This document shows positions 32,602-42,200 of a DNA stretch of 64,000 bases, piece by piece. Made by a program: the position numbers and the translations under genes. The stretch covers positions 15,167 through 79,166 of the forward strand of contig CAZUVR010000016.1 of NCBI GenBank assembly GCA_964623815.1. The letters run 5' to 3'. The stretch is from Chroococcopsis sp964623815. Lineage in GTDB: Bacteria; Cyanobacteriota; Cyanobacteriia; Cyanobacteriales; Microcystaceae. How positions within the stretch are numbered: the stretch's first letter is position 1; the number at the start of each line of letters is the position of its first letter. The notes below the pieces were generated by a model that made no database searches, was not told the DNA's origin, and was given only the letters and a program-made list of their open reading frames with translations.

Positions 32602-34953
32602 TTAAACCTCTATAAATATTCCACTTCGCCCGAATTCCTCCTCTTCAGCCGTAAATTTCGGAGCTTCGTCGATAAGTTCTGAGTCAAAGTGATAGTTTTC
32701 TTGTAAAAATTTGCCTTGAATTACCGAATTTTCCAACTCTTTAATATAATCTCGGGCGAGAGTGCAAGCCTGTTCGAGGCTTTTGGTATCGCCTTTCTTG
32801 AGTAGCTCACCTAACTGTAACCGAATTGAAACTAACCGGGCAACGGGTTTGAGTAAGCCATAGATTGCATAGATACGATCCGTAGAGATGCTAATCTGTT
32901 TAAGAGCATTAGCCCGGGCTAATTCTGAATCGATACTCGGCCAGTAACGGGTGGTATAAAAGGCTTTCTCATCCCGATGATACCACTCTTCCGATCGCGC
33001 GATCGAAGACGAAACGGTATTATGTAATTTCCAGAAAAATAAACGTAGGGATTGCCCGTCAGTGATGGTGGCAAGTTTATCATCTATGGACATTTTCAGG
33101 TCACTGAGATCGATTTCCTGGCCCAAAAGTATGTACTCTACTGGATACATATCCACTTCTTTATTCTGGATTACATAAGCATTGAAATGATGACGGCAGT
33201 AAGGACAGGGATACATCGTAGCAAAGAGTTTAATAAAGTCTTTAAAGGCTGAGATTAAGACTGTTTGCTCCTCGGGAGACTTACTATCTACAATTTCGGC
33301 GGTAGTGTGGAAAAAGCGCCAGACAGCGGGGCCGATATAGTAGGGGAAACTGATACGCATCCCAGCATCTCTGACATCGTTATGTCCTAGATAAACATCG
33401 ATAAAAGACACATATTGAGATAAGGCGCCGGATTCTCTGCCAAACTCCAATCGCTCCCGACGCTTTTGCACTCCGTTAAGGTAGTGGCGGGTTAATAGCC
33501 AAGCTTGCTTGATTCTCAGTTTCTCTTCGGGAGTGCAACTCGGGAAACCTTGCTCTACATCGGCACCATAACGCTGAAATTCCCCTGAAGCCCGCGTCGA
33601 TTCGTACCATTGATTTAAAGCCGCTTCATCGGCTACGGTATTGCTCTGAATATCCTCTGCGGTATTGACGCTAAAAGCCGCCAGTAGTTTGGGCATGAAA
33701 TCTTCATACCAGTAAGCGACGGGCATCATAGCCCCATCGACAGTTTCTAATGCGTCAGAAAGAATTACCCGATTCCATTTCTTGAGATAGTCTTTTGCTT
33801 CTCCTGCACTTGTCACCGATGACGGGGCGAACTCTTCTTTTAAGTCTAATTCTCGCAGTCGATTTAGTTCATTGAGGGCTAAGACTCCTTCGACAATATC
33901 CCCCAAACCGAGTTTTTGTTTCCTCATCGTAATGGCGTATTCAACCCCGGCGGCGAACTTTTCCCTCGTATTAGCCGATTTACTCCTCGCCGCTAACATG
34001 GCTTGTTCTTCAGCTAACATTTCTGGGGTTTTTTCCACGGTTGCCCAATTTTGAATCCGCTCTTGTAATCGATCGTATTCTGCGGAAATCGAACGAACCA
34101 CCTCATCTAAGAGGGTATAGCATTCCTCTTCTACGATACCCAATCCTTTATATAAATCGATCGCCGCCCGGACGAAGGCAACAAAATCGGTGATGCGATA
34201 AGGCAGGTTTCTCACGCGGAGATGGGTTTCGTGATTAGCGGAGAAACTTTCTCGAAAACTGCGGTAAGCTGCTCCCTGTATCAATCTAAACATTCCTATC
34301 CGCATCTGCAGCCGGGATGTGCCGCGATTTTTTTGATTTTGGGGATGCTGGGCGAGGAGTTTCTTTAAGCGAATAAGTTCTGAATTAGTTTCGGGGGAAG
34401 CATTATCAGCGGCCGATTCCGATTTTATCTCTTGCTCAATCTCTTTAACGCCGGATGTTGTAGGTGCAGTGGAACTATTCTCAACGGTGGGCAGGGGAGA
34501 AGCTTTTTCTTTGCCGAAGTCTTCCGGTAGGAGGCGGCAAAATTCTTCAAACCCGATTTTTCCGTCACCATCTAAGTCAACTTCCTTAACCATCTCGTCT
34601 AATTCCGCATCGGTTAATTCAAAGCGATTCATAACGCTTCTCATCTCGTCTGCGCTAATGGAACCAGTTTTATCCTTATCGAAAACCTCAAAAGCTAGAT
34701 GCAGTCTACTTGTACTATCTCCGCGCCGGTCGAGCATTAAAGTTTTAAATTCCTCAAAGTCTATGCTACCGGATCGATCGATGTCCACTTCCTTAATCAA
34801 CTCTCTTAACTCTAGAGGAGTCGGGTTCATGCCTAGCGATCGCATGACCTTACCCAACTCTTCAACGGAAATGGTGGCACTACCGTCAGTATCAAAAACG
34901 CAGAAAGCTTTCCACAATTCTTCTACTATGGTTCGATCGACTGTTGATGTCAT
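32602..34953 (-). CDS. Calmodulin-like / Erv-type sulfhydryl oxidase fusion protein
   Basis: A 783-residue protein with two recognisable ends. Residues 1-145 hold four canonical EF-hands with loops at 21-32, 57-68, 92-103 and 127-138, nearly the spacing of calmodulin; ELGKVMRSLGMNPT (33-46) differs from calmodulin ELGTVMRSLGQNPT at two of 14 positions. Residues about 150-190 are a low-complexity linker. About 190-530 is an unknown helical region. Residues 540-655 read like an Erv/ALR FAD-linked thiol oxidase: WRFFHTTAE (W545, H549), YPCPYCRHHF (C583, C586) and FFWKLHNTVSSSI (H644, N645). No signal peptide and no second CxxC shuttle are seen. A calcium-controlled cytosolic thiol oxidase is the simplest reading, but activity is inferred. 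Confidence 0.85.
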   Translation of the reverse strand: MTSTVDRTIVEELWKAFCVFDTDGSATISVEELGKVMRSLGMNPTPLELRELIKEVDIDRSGSIDFEEFKTLMLDRRGDSTSRLHLAFEVFDKDKTGSISADEMRSVMNRFELTDAELDEMVKEVDLDGDGKIGFEEFCRLLPEDFGKEKASPLPTVENSSTAPTTSGVKEIEQEIKSESAADNASPETNSELIRLKKLLAQHPQNQKNRGTSRLQMRIGMFRLIQGAAYRSFRESFSANHETHLRVRNLPYRITDFVAFVRAAIDLYKGLGIVEEECYTLLDEVVRSISAEYDRLQERIQNWATVEKTPEMLAEEQAMLAARSKSANTREKFAAGVEYAITMRKQKLGLGDIVEGVLALNELNRLRELDLKEEFAPSSVTSAGEAKDYLKKWNRVILSDALETVDGAMMPVAYWYEDFMPKLLAAFSVNTAEDIQSNTVADEAALNQWYESTRASGEFQRYGADVEQGFPSCTPEEKLRIKQAWLLTRHYLNGVQKRRERLEFGRESGALSQYVSFIDVYLGHNDVRDAGMRISFPYYIGPAVWRFFHTTAEIVDSKSPEEQTVLISAFKDFIKLFATMYPCPYCRHHFNAYVIQNKEVDMYPVEYILLGQEIDLSDLKMSIDDKLATITDGQSLRLFFWKLHNTVSSSIARSEEWYHRDEKAFYTTRYWPSIDSELARANALKQISISTDRIYAIYGLLKPVARLVSIRLQLGELLKKGDTKSLEQACTLARDYIKELENSVIQGKFLQENYHFDSELIDEAPKFTAEEEEFGRSGIFIEV

Positions 34954-35110
34954 AATATTATCCTCAAGATTGGCGAACTCAGCAAATTATACGATGATAA
35001 CAAAATTAGCCTTGTAGCAAACAACAAACGAGCCAATACTGACTCACATTTATGGTATCTTGGAAGGAAATAAATGTTAACAAAGAGATTTCAGCGTTAG
35101 AGAGAATTTT

Positions 35111-35827
35111 ATGAGTTTTGACATATATCAGCTTGATAACCTAGATATGGATATGGATGAAGCTGAACAAATCTTAGAAGATTATCAAGATCAAGTAACT
35201 GAACTATTTGCTAATTCTATTGAAGGAAAGAATTATTTAGAAACTGGTTCAGAGATAGAGGGTTGGATAGGTCAATTTATTTATTATGGGTTCACGTATG
35301 AAGGGTTTACACTATCCAAAATCACCAAAAGGGATGCCAAATTAGTCCTAGAGTCTTTATTTCCTCGAAAGTTGACTTTATTATCTCCCGAAGAAGCTGA
35401 TACAGCTATTCCTGAATTAATAGCTTTCTGGCAGTTTCTGAAGCGAGAATATGGATTCAAAAATGCAGATTCCATTTTAAAGTACCTTAATGAAATTAAG
35501 CCTAAATATAGAGGTATCATGAATGATCATTCTAAATTTGGCATGGCCAAGTCATTTTTTATGATGGGGAATAAAGCAGGTTTCGATATGACAACACAGG
35601 AAGGATTAGAAGAATTTTCTTCCCATTACAATGCTAATATAGCCCCTAAACTAGTAGCTAATGACATAGATGTTAGAGAAGGGTTATTCGGTGCGGCCGA
35701 TGAACTTGGTTTGTTGTCAGAGAACGACGCAACACCGCGAAAATCTGCCAGTCAAAAAGCCAAGCAACAAAAGCGAAATAGTATGGCTAAAGCATCTCGA
35801 AAACGTAATCGTCAAAAACGTAAGTAG
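35111..35827 (+). CDS. Unknown protein with lysine/arginine-rich tail
   Basis: A 238-residue protein I do not recognise. It begins with an acidic region (MDMDEAEQILEDYQDQV), has a helical middle (IPELIAFWQFLKREYGFKNAD) and ends in a very basic stretch (SQKAKQQKRNSMAKASRKRN) that could bind nucleic acid or ribosomes. No membrane segment or catalytic motif is visible. It is divergent from the calmodulin-like/Erv gene, with 157 bases between the starts; a regulatory link is not shown. Confidence 0.7.
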   Translation: MSFDIYQLDNLDMDMDEAEQILEDYQDQVTELFANSIEGKNYLETGSEIEGWIGQFIYYGFTYEGFTLSKITKRDAKLVLESLFPRKLTLLSPEEADTAIPELIAFWQFLKREYGFKNADSILKYLNEIKPKYRGIMNDHSKFGMAKSFFMMGNKAGFDMTTQEGLEEFSSHYNANIAPKLVANDIDVREGLFGAADELGLLSENDATPRKSASQKAKQQKRNSMAKASRKRNRQKRK

Positions 35828-35915
35828 TTCTTCAATAGATATTAGTAGCTTGGCAAAAGCTTTGCGATAATATGGTAAACCAGACATGAACTCACCGATA
35901 GTGGGACGATGAGCC

Positions 35916-36227
35916 ATGAGTGAAGTAGAACAAAACAAACGTATTAACCAATTAAGAAGACAATTAACAGACGCGGTAGAAAGAATAAAAACCCTCGAAC
36001 TCGACATGACACCCGAAGGGCGTATTACGGAGGGATTTAATGTCATGGAGCGTCACATGGATGAAAAATTTGAGAAAATAGAAACTCGTCTGGATAGGCT
36101 AGAGTCTCGTTTTGAATCCCGCTTCGATCGCTTAGAACATCAATTTAACCGTCTACAAGCCAAAATGGAAGTAATCCTCGAATCGATAACCGGTTTGAGC
36201 GACTTACCAGAAGAGGAAACCAATTAG
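35916..36227 (+). CDS. Small coiled-coil protein
   Basis: A 103-residue soluble protein that is nearly all heptad repeat: INQLRRQLTDAVERIKTLE, then MDEKFEKIETRLDRLESRF and FDRLEHQFNRLQAKMEVIL. No membrane anchor. Such small coiled-coil genes are frequent and of unknown function in cyanobacteria. It sits between the basic-tailed protein and argS, 51 bases before argS. Confidence 0.75.
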   Translation: MSEVEQNKRINQLRRQLTDAVERIKTLELDMTPEGRITEGFNVMERHMDEKFEKIETRLDRLESRFESRFDRLEHQFNRLQAKMEVILESITGLSDLPEEETN

Positions 36228-36278
36228 GTTAAGCCTTCGTGCTAGGCTAGAATAGCCCCTCTGCGACGATTTTTAATT

Positions 36279-38036
36279 ATGCCTTCTATTATTGAAGAAC
36301 TTAAACATCAGTTTCAATCTGCTATTATTTCTGCTTTTGGGGCGGATTACGCCGATGTAGACCCTCTAATAGTACCTGCGAGTAATCCTAAGTTCGGTGA
36401 TTATCAATCTAATCTCTCCCTATCTCTAGCTAAACAATTAGGGGATAAACCCCGCGCTGTAGCGGAAAAATTATTATCTCATCTCAAGCTAGATCATATC
36501 TGTCAACAACCGGAAATAGCCGGGCCCGGATTTATCAATCTCACCATCCTACCAGGTTATTTAGAAAAACAGCTATCTTCAATCAATCAAGATTCCCGCT
36601 TAGGGGTAGAAGTATCCAACCCTCCACAAAAAATCATCGTTGATTTTTCTAGCCCCAATATAGCTAAAGAGATGCACGTCGGACATTTACGCTCTACCAT
36701 TATCGGTGACTGCATCGCCAGAGTTTTAGAATTTAAAGGCCATGATGTTTTAAGGCTCAATCATGTGGGTGATTGGGGTACTCAATTCGGAATGTTAACG
36801 GCCTATCTTAAAGAAGCTTATCCCGAAGCTTTAAAGACAGCCGATGCTTTAGATTTAGGTGATTTAGTTACGTTTTATAAAAAGGCTAAAATTCGTTTCG
36901 ATGAAGATGAGGAGTTTAAAGAAACCGCTAGAAAGGGAGTGGTAAAACTCCAGTCGGGCGACGCAGAAACTATAAAAGCTTGGCAATTATTATGTGACCA
37001 ATCCCGCCGGGAGTTTCAGAAAATATACGATGTACTCGATATTAATTTAACCGAGAGAGGAGAGTCTTTTTATAATCCCTTGCTAGCTGGAATTATCGAA
37101 GATTTAGATAAGGAAAAACTTTTAGAATTGGATGATGGGGCGCAGTGCGTCTTCCTCGACGGCTTTACTAATAAGGAGGGCGATCGCTTACCGTTGATAG
37201 TCAAGAAAAGCGACGGCGGCTATAATTACGCTACTACGGATCTGGCTGCGATTAAATATAGAGTATCGGAAGATAAAGCCGATCGTATTATCTACGTTAC
37301 TGATGCCGGTCAAGCGAATCACTTCACCCAAGTTTTTCAAGTAGCTAAAAAAGCCGGATTGCTACCGGATAATGTAGAAGTAGTTCACGTACCTTTCGGG
37401 CTGGTTTTAGGTGAAGACGGCAAGAAATTAAAAACCCGCTCCGGGGAGACGGTAAAGTTACAAGATTTATTGGATGAAGCCGTAGTCCGCGCCCGTCAGG
37501 ATTTAGAAAGTCGATTGAAGGAAGAAGGCCGGAAGGAAACACCGGAATTCATCGAGAAAGTGGCTACCACAGTCGGCTTAGGGGCGGTTAAATACGCCGA
37601 TTTAAGCCAGAACCGTAATAGTAACTATGTATTTAGTTTCGATAAGATGTTAACCTTACAGGGTAATACAGCGCCCTATATGCTTTATGCCTACGCCAGG
37701 GTACAGAGTATCAGCCGTGAGGGGGGCATCGATTTTCAAAGTTTGGGTAAAGATGCCGCTATATTACTCCAAGATGAAACCGAGTTAAATCTCGCTAAAC
37801 ACTTATTAGGATTGAGTGAAATTATCGCAATGGTGGAGAAAGATTTATTACCGAATAGACTATGTGAATATCTTTATGAATTGAGTAAAAAATTTAACCG
37901 TTTCTATGAAAATTGTCCGGTACTGAAATCAGAGGAACCGATGAAAACTTCTCGATTAATCCTCTGTGATTTAACTGCGAGAACTTTAAAGTTAGGATTA
38001 TCTTTATTAGGTATTCCTGTTATCCCTAGAATGTAG
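36279..38036 (+). CDS. argS: Arginyl-tRNA synthetase
   Basis: A 585-residue class I synthetase with normal length. It has the N-terminal tRNA-binding (Add-1) domain, the HIGH-type motif in SSPNIAKEMHVGHLRSTIIG (about residues 125-144), the segment LGEDGKKLKTRSGETVKL that replaces KMSKS, and the C-terminal anticodon-binding helices (KKFNRFYENCPVL). The stop lies 2 bases before the left arm of a MITE-like element. Confidence 0.98.
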   Translation: MPSIIEELKHQFQSAIISAFGADYADVDPLIVPASNPKFGDYQSNLSLSLAKQLGDKPRAVAEKLLSHLKLDHICQQPEIAGPGFINLTILPGYLEKQLSSINQDSRLGVEVSNPPQKIIVDFSSPNIAKEMHVGHLRSTIIGDCIARVLEFKGHDVLRLNHVGDWGTQFGMLTAYLKEAYPEALKTADALDLGDLVTFYKKAKIRFDEDEEFKETARKGVVKLQSGDAETIKAWQLLCDQSRREFQKIYDVLDINLTERGESFYNPLLAGIIEDLDKEKLLELDDGAQCVFLDGFTNKEGDRLPLIVKKSDGGYNYATTDLAAIKYRVSEDKADRIIYVTDAGQANHFTQVFQVAKKAGLLPDNVEVVHVPFGLVLGEDGKKLKTRSGETVKLQDLLDEAVVRARQDLESRLKEEGRKETPEFIEKVATTVGLGAVKYADLSQNRNSNYVFSFDKMLTLQGNTAPYMLYAYARVQSISREGGIDFQSLGKDAAILLQDETELNLAKHLLGLSEIIAMVEKDLLPNRLCEYLYELSKKFNRFYENCPVLKSEEPMKTSRLILCDLTARTLKLGLSLLGIPVIPRM

Positions 38037-38038
38037 AT

Positions 38039-38183
38039 ATAACCTCAGTTCGGGTTAAGAAATTTTTAGATTTTAAGGGAGTAGGGAGTAGAGAATAGGG
38101 AGTAACAGTAGTGGGTAAAAATTAATATCATCGACTCCCGATTCCCCTTCTCATGAGTCAACCTTATCCCGAACTCAGGTTAT
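38039..38183. mobile_element. MITE-like element with 21-bp terminal inverted repeats
   Basis: ATAACCTCAGTTCGGGTTAAG (38039-38059, 21 bases, given in part: ATAACCTCAGTTCGGG) and its near-complement at 38163-38183 match at 19 of 21 positions. The 145-bp interior has no ORF and contains GGGAGTA heptads and a facing GACTCCCGATTCCCC arm. No clear target duplication is seen. The right end covers the stop codon of the dehydrogenase gene, so it sits between two converging genes and may also terminate both. Confidence 0.6.
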
Positions 38184-39232
38184 TTTAGTGAGGCCATATC
38201 GATCGAAAAACGGTACTTCACATCAGACTTGAGCAATCTCTCATAAGCCTCGTTCACCTTCTGAATGGGGATAACTTCGACATCGGCGGTGATATTATGC
38301 TCCCCGCAAAAATCCAGCATCTCTTGAGTTTCCGAAATCCCGCCGATTAGAGAGCCGGAGAGACTCTTGCGACCGAAGATTAGCCCAGCGGCGGCAATAT
38401 TCATCGGTTTTTCGGGCAAACCTACGAGCGTCATATTGCCGTCAACGCGTAACAAAGCTAAATAAGGATTAATATCGTGATCGGCCGAGACGGTATCTAG
38501 GATGAAATCGAAACTCCCGGCGTGGAGTGCCATCTCCTTCTCATCGGTGGAAACTACCACATCATCGGCACCGAGGCGGAGCGCATCCTCTTTCTTTCTC
38601 GGTGAAGTGGTAAAGACGACGACATGCGCCCCGAAGGCATCAGCTAACTTTACCCCCATGTGTCCCAGTCCGCCCAGGCCCACTATACCGACTTTCTGCC
38701 CCTCCTTGACACCCGCTCGGCGCAAGGGTGAGTAGGTGGTGATGCCAGCGCACAGTAAAGGAGCCACTCCTGAAAGAGGGAGGTTATCGGGAACCCTTAG
38801 CACGAAACGCTCATCGACGACGACACTATCGGAATAACCCCCATAGGTGACACCTCCGAGATGTTTATCCGGTGAATTATATGTAAAAATCGCGCTCGGA
38901 CAGAATTGCTCTAATCCCGCCTGACAACTCGGACAGATGCCGTCTGAATCCACCATGCAACCCACACCGACGAGATCGCCTGGTTTGTATTTAGTAACTG
39001 CCGAGCCAACGGCGCTGACACGTCCGACGATTTCGTGACCAGGAACGATAGGATAGGTGGTAGGCAGAACCTCGCTCCACTCATTACGCACCGCATGAAG
39101 GTCAGAATGGCAGATGCCGCAGTATAAAATTTCGATCTGTACGTCGGAGCCTGTGAGTTTACGCCTCCCTATCTCGATCAAGCCTAATCCTGATGTCGCG
39201 CTCGTCGCGCCATAAGCTTTGGTCTGGTACAT
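38180..39232 (-). CDS. Zinc-dependent alcohol dehydrogenase (YahK/CAD type)
   Basis: A 350-residue medium-chain dehydrogenase. Catalytic-zinc residues are in CGICHSDLH and GHEIVG; structural-zinc cysteines lie in GCMVDSDGICPSCQ and LEQFC; the cofactor site is VGLGGLGHMGVK. The pattern fits NADP-dependent aldehyde reductases of the cinnamyl-alcohol-dehydrogenase group with broad aldehyde substrates. The stop codon lies inside the terminal repeat of a MITE-like element, so its last residues may have been altered by the insertion. Confidence 0.94.
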   Translation of the reverse strand: MYQTKAYGATSATSGLGLIEIGRRKLTGSDVQIEILYCGICHSDLHAVRNEWSEVLPTTYPIVPGHEIVGRVSAVGSAVTKYKPGDLVGVGCMVDSDGICPSCQAGLEQFCPSAIFTYNSPDKHLGGVTYGGYSDSVVVDERFVLRVPDNLPLSGVAPLLCAGITTYSPLRRAGVKEGQKVGIVGLGGLGHMGVKLADAFGAHVVVFTTSPRKKEDALRLGADDVVVSTDEKEMALHAGSFDFILDTVSADHDINPYLALLRVDGNMTLVGLPEKPMNIAAAGLIFGRKSLSGSLIGGISETQEMLDFCGEHNITADVEVIPIQKVNEAYERLLKSDVKYRFSIDMASLK

Positions 39233-39294
39233 AAAATTACGGCTCCTGGGGATTTATTTTTATTTGTATTATGCCTCAAAAATATTTCGTGGTA

Positions 39295-42200
39295 CTACCC
39301 GATAACTTCTGCCATAAGAGTGTTTTCTGGTAAAGCTTTCTCCATCTTTGAGAGCCAATCGAGTAAACTTTCTAATTGCTGTTGGGGTTTGACCAGCCCC
39401 AATCCCCTTACCGTCACTTGTTTCGGTGTGTAGACGAAGCGCGATCGCAGGTGTTGGGGCAAATTTTCCTGTAGCAGTTTCCAGGCTGGTTCCTCCATCG
39501 GTGTCTCTAAAATGACGTGTTGTTTACCATCGGGCTTGATCCGAGAAAATCCTAGTGATTTTGCCAGTTGTTTCAATTGAATCACTTTGAATAGTTGTTC
39601 TACTGGCGAGGGGAGGGAACCGTAGCGATCGCACAGATCCGCTTTGATTTGTGCTAGTTGCACCCGCTCATCGGTTGTGGCAATAGCTCGGTACACATCC
39701 ATCTTCTGCTCGGCATCGGGGATATAATCGCTGGGGATGAAAGCGGTGAGCTTGAGATCGATCTGCGTGTCTTCCACTTTGGGAATTTCCTGTCCTTGAA
39801 TCTCCTTAATAGCTTCCTGCAACATATCCATATACAGTTCAAAGCCGATCGCTTCCATCTGTCCCGATTGCTCTGCACCTAATAAGTTCCCCACGCCCCG
39901 TATTTCCATATCGCGGGTAGCCAATTGATAGCCGGAACCCAGTTGAGTGAACTCCTGTAGTGCCCGTAAGCGTTGCCGGGCGTTTTCCGTTAGCTCTCCC
40001 TTATTGGGATAGAGTAACCAGGCGTGGGCTTGAATCCCTGCCCTACCGACACGCCCGCGTAATTGATACAGTTGGGAGAGTCCGAATTTCTGCGCGTCTT
40101 CCACGATGATCGTATTCACCCGGGGAATATCTAAGCCCGACTCGATGATCGTGGTACAGAGGAGTAAGTCGGCTTCCCCGTTGTTAAAGGCTAACATCGT
40201 CGCTTCTAACTCCGATTCATCCATCTGACCATGTGCGATCGCTATCCTGGCTGAGGGCACCATCGCCTGTAATCTAGCCCCGATTTCTTCGATCCCTTCC
40301 ACTCGTGGCACCACATAGAACACCTGTCCGCCTCGATCTAATTCATTCCTGATTGCGGTGCGGATTGCGTCGGGATTATAGCTCGATAGATGGGTTTTGA
40401 TAGGGCGGCGGGATGGTGGCGGTGTCGTGATCAAACTCATCTCTCTGATTCCGGATAGGGACATATAAAGGGTGCGAGGTATAGGGGTAGCCGAGAGGGT
40501 TAACACATCTACCTCTGTCTTCATGGTTTTGATCTTCTCTTTCTGATTGACTCCGAACCTCTGTTCTTCATCGATGACTAATAGCCCCAAGTCTTTAAAC
40601 TCGACGCTCTTACTGAGTAGTAATTGGGTGCCGACGACTACATCTAACTCACCGGTTTTCAATCTCTGTAAGATTTCCTTTTTCTCCGAGGCGGTGCGGA
40701 AGCGATTCAATAAGCCCACATTGATCGGGTAGGGGGCGAAGCGTTCTTTTAAGGTGTGATAATGTTGTTGGGTGAGGATGGTAGTCGGGGCGAGAAAAGC
40801 TACCTGTTTGTTACCGCCGGTGACGGCTTTAAAGATGGCGCGGATGGCTACCTCGGTTTTGCCGAAACCCACATCGCCGCACACCAGCCTGTCCATCGGT
40901 CGATCGCTCTCTAAGTCCCTCTTGACATCATTGATAGCCTTAATCTGATCTGGCGTGGGTTGATAAATGAAAGAATCTTCTAATTCCGACTGCCAGGGGG
41001 TATCCGGTGGATAGGCGAACCCGTGCTGTTGTGATCGTTTAGCGTAGAGGTTGATCAAATCGACGGCTAATTTCTTCACCGCCTTGCGTACTTTATTCTT
41101 CGTCGCCTCCCAAGCTTTGCCCGACATTCTATGTAGCTCGGGGGGCTGGGTGCCGGTATGACGGTAGCGGGAAAGATTCTCGAAGGAATCGGCGGGGGTT
41201 CTTAAATAACCGTCGGCGTATTGAATTACGAGATAGTCACGGGTATGGATTACGCCACTGACGTTATTTTCTACTTTTTCCAGTTTGATGAATTTGCCGA
41301 TACCGTGATGTTTGTGTACCACGTAATCGCCTGGGCGCAATTTCTGCACGTCTACCTGTTTGGAGGCAGCTCGCCTACGTTTGCGGATGTAACCGGCGCT
41401 GGCGAGGATGTGTTGCCCGAAAAACTCTCGATCGGTCACTACCGCGATACGATAGGTAGGCAGTATGAAGCCCTCTAATTCTGCTAACCCCGAATATTTG
41501 AGTACCACGCCGGTATTCTGTAAGATTGATTTATCGATGGCGGGGAAATCGTTAGGGTTGGGGATGAATTGCGCTGAGAAATCGTGTTCTTGTAAGAGGG
41601 AAACGGTGCGGGATGGTTGGGCGGAGATAAGCCACTTGGCGTATTTATCTAAGGAGATGGTGTTATATATTTCTCTTTTTCCCCGGAGGATTTCAGCGAT
41701 TTTAGCGAATTGGTGGGGGCTGGTGGGTATGGGACGACTGGAGAGATTGACGGCGTTTTCTAAGCCGGTTTCCGCTAATTCGGAAAGGTACACTAGGGGA
41801 TTGATTTTCGCTAATTCTAGGGATTCGGCGAACCGGCGATGTAGTTTCGGTAAAGTCGGGGTTAGTTCCCGCCATTGTTCTTCTATATATTCTAACCATC
41901 GATCGCTATGGGATTGACAGCGATCGGGTTCATCGAAGCCGATAAGGGTGTTAGCCGGTAAATAATCCAGTAAAGAGGCGGGATTAGGGAAAGCTAACCC
42001 CAAAAATCTCTCTATTCCCCCCTCTCGATTTTCTATATCCTTTTCTTCCCTCGCTAGATAGGGTGTTAGCCTATCTCCTAAAGCGTCGGCGATAATCGGA
42101 GCGAAGCTAGTGGGGGTTAATGTTAGCTCGGGTATTGAATCCAAGGATCTTTGAGTGGATGGGTCGAATTCTCTCAGTTTTTCGAGAGTATCCCCGAACC

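Noticed and set aside
34469..35017. 182-codon plus-strand open frame opposite the calmodulin-like module
   Set aside because: Serine-rich antisense shadow of the EF-hand coding region; the EF-hand frame is clearly the real one.
41465..41917. 150-codon plus-strand open frame inside mfd
   Set aside because: Fully within the mfd gene on the opposite strand, with no ribosome site or recognisable protein.
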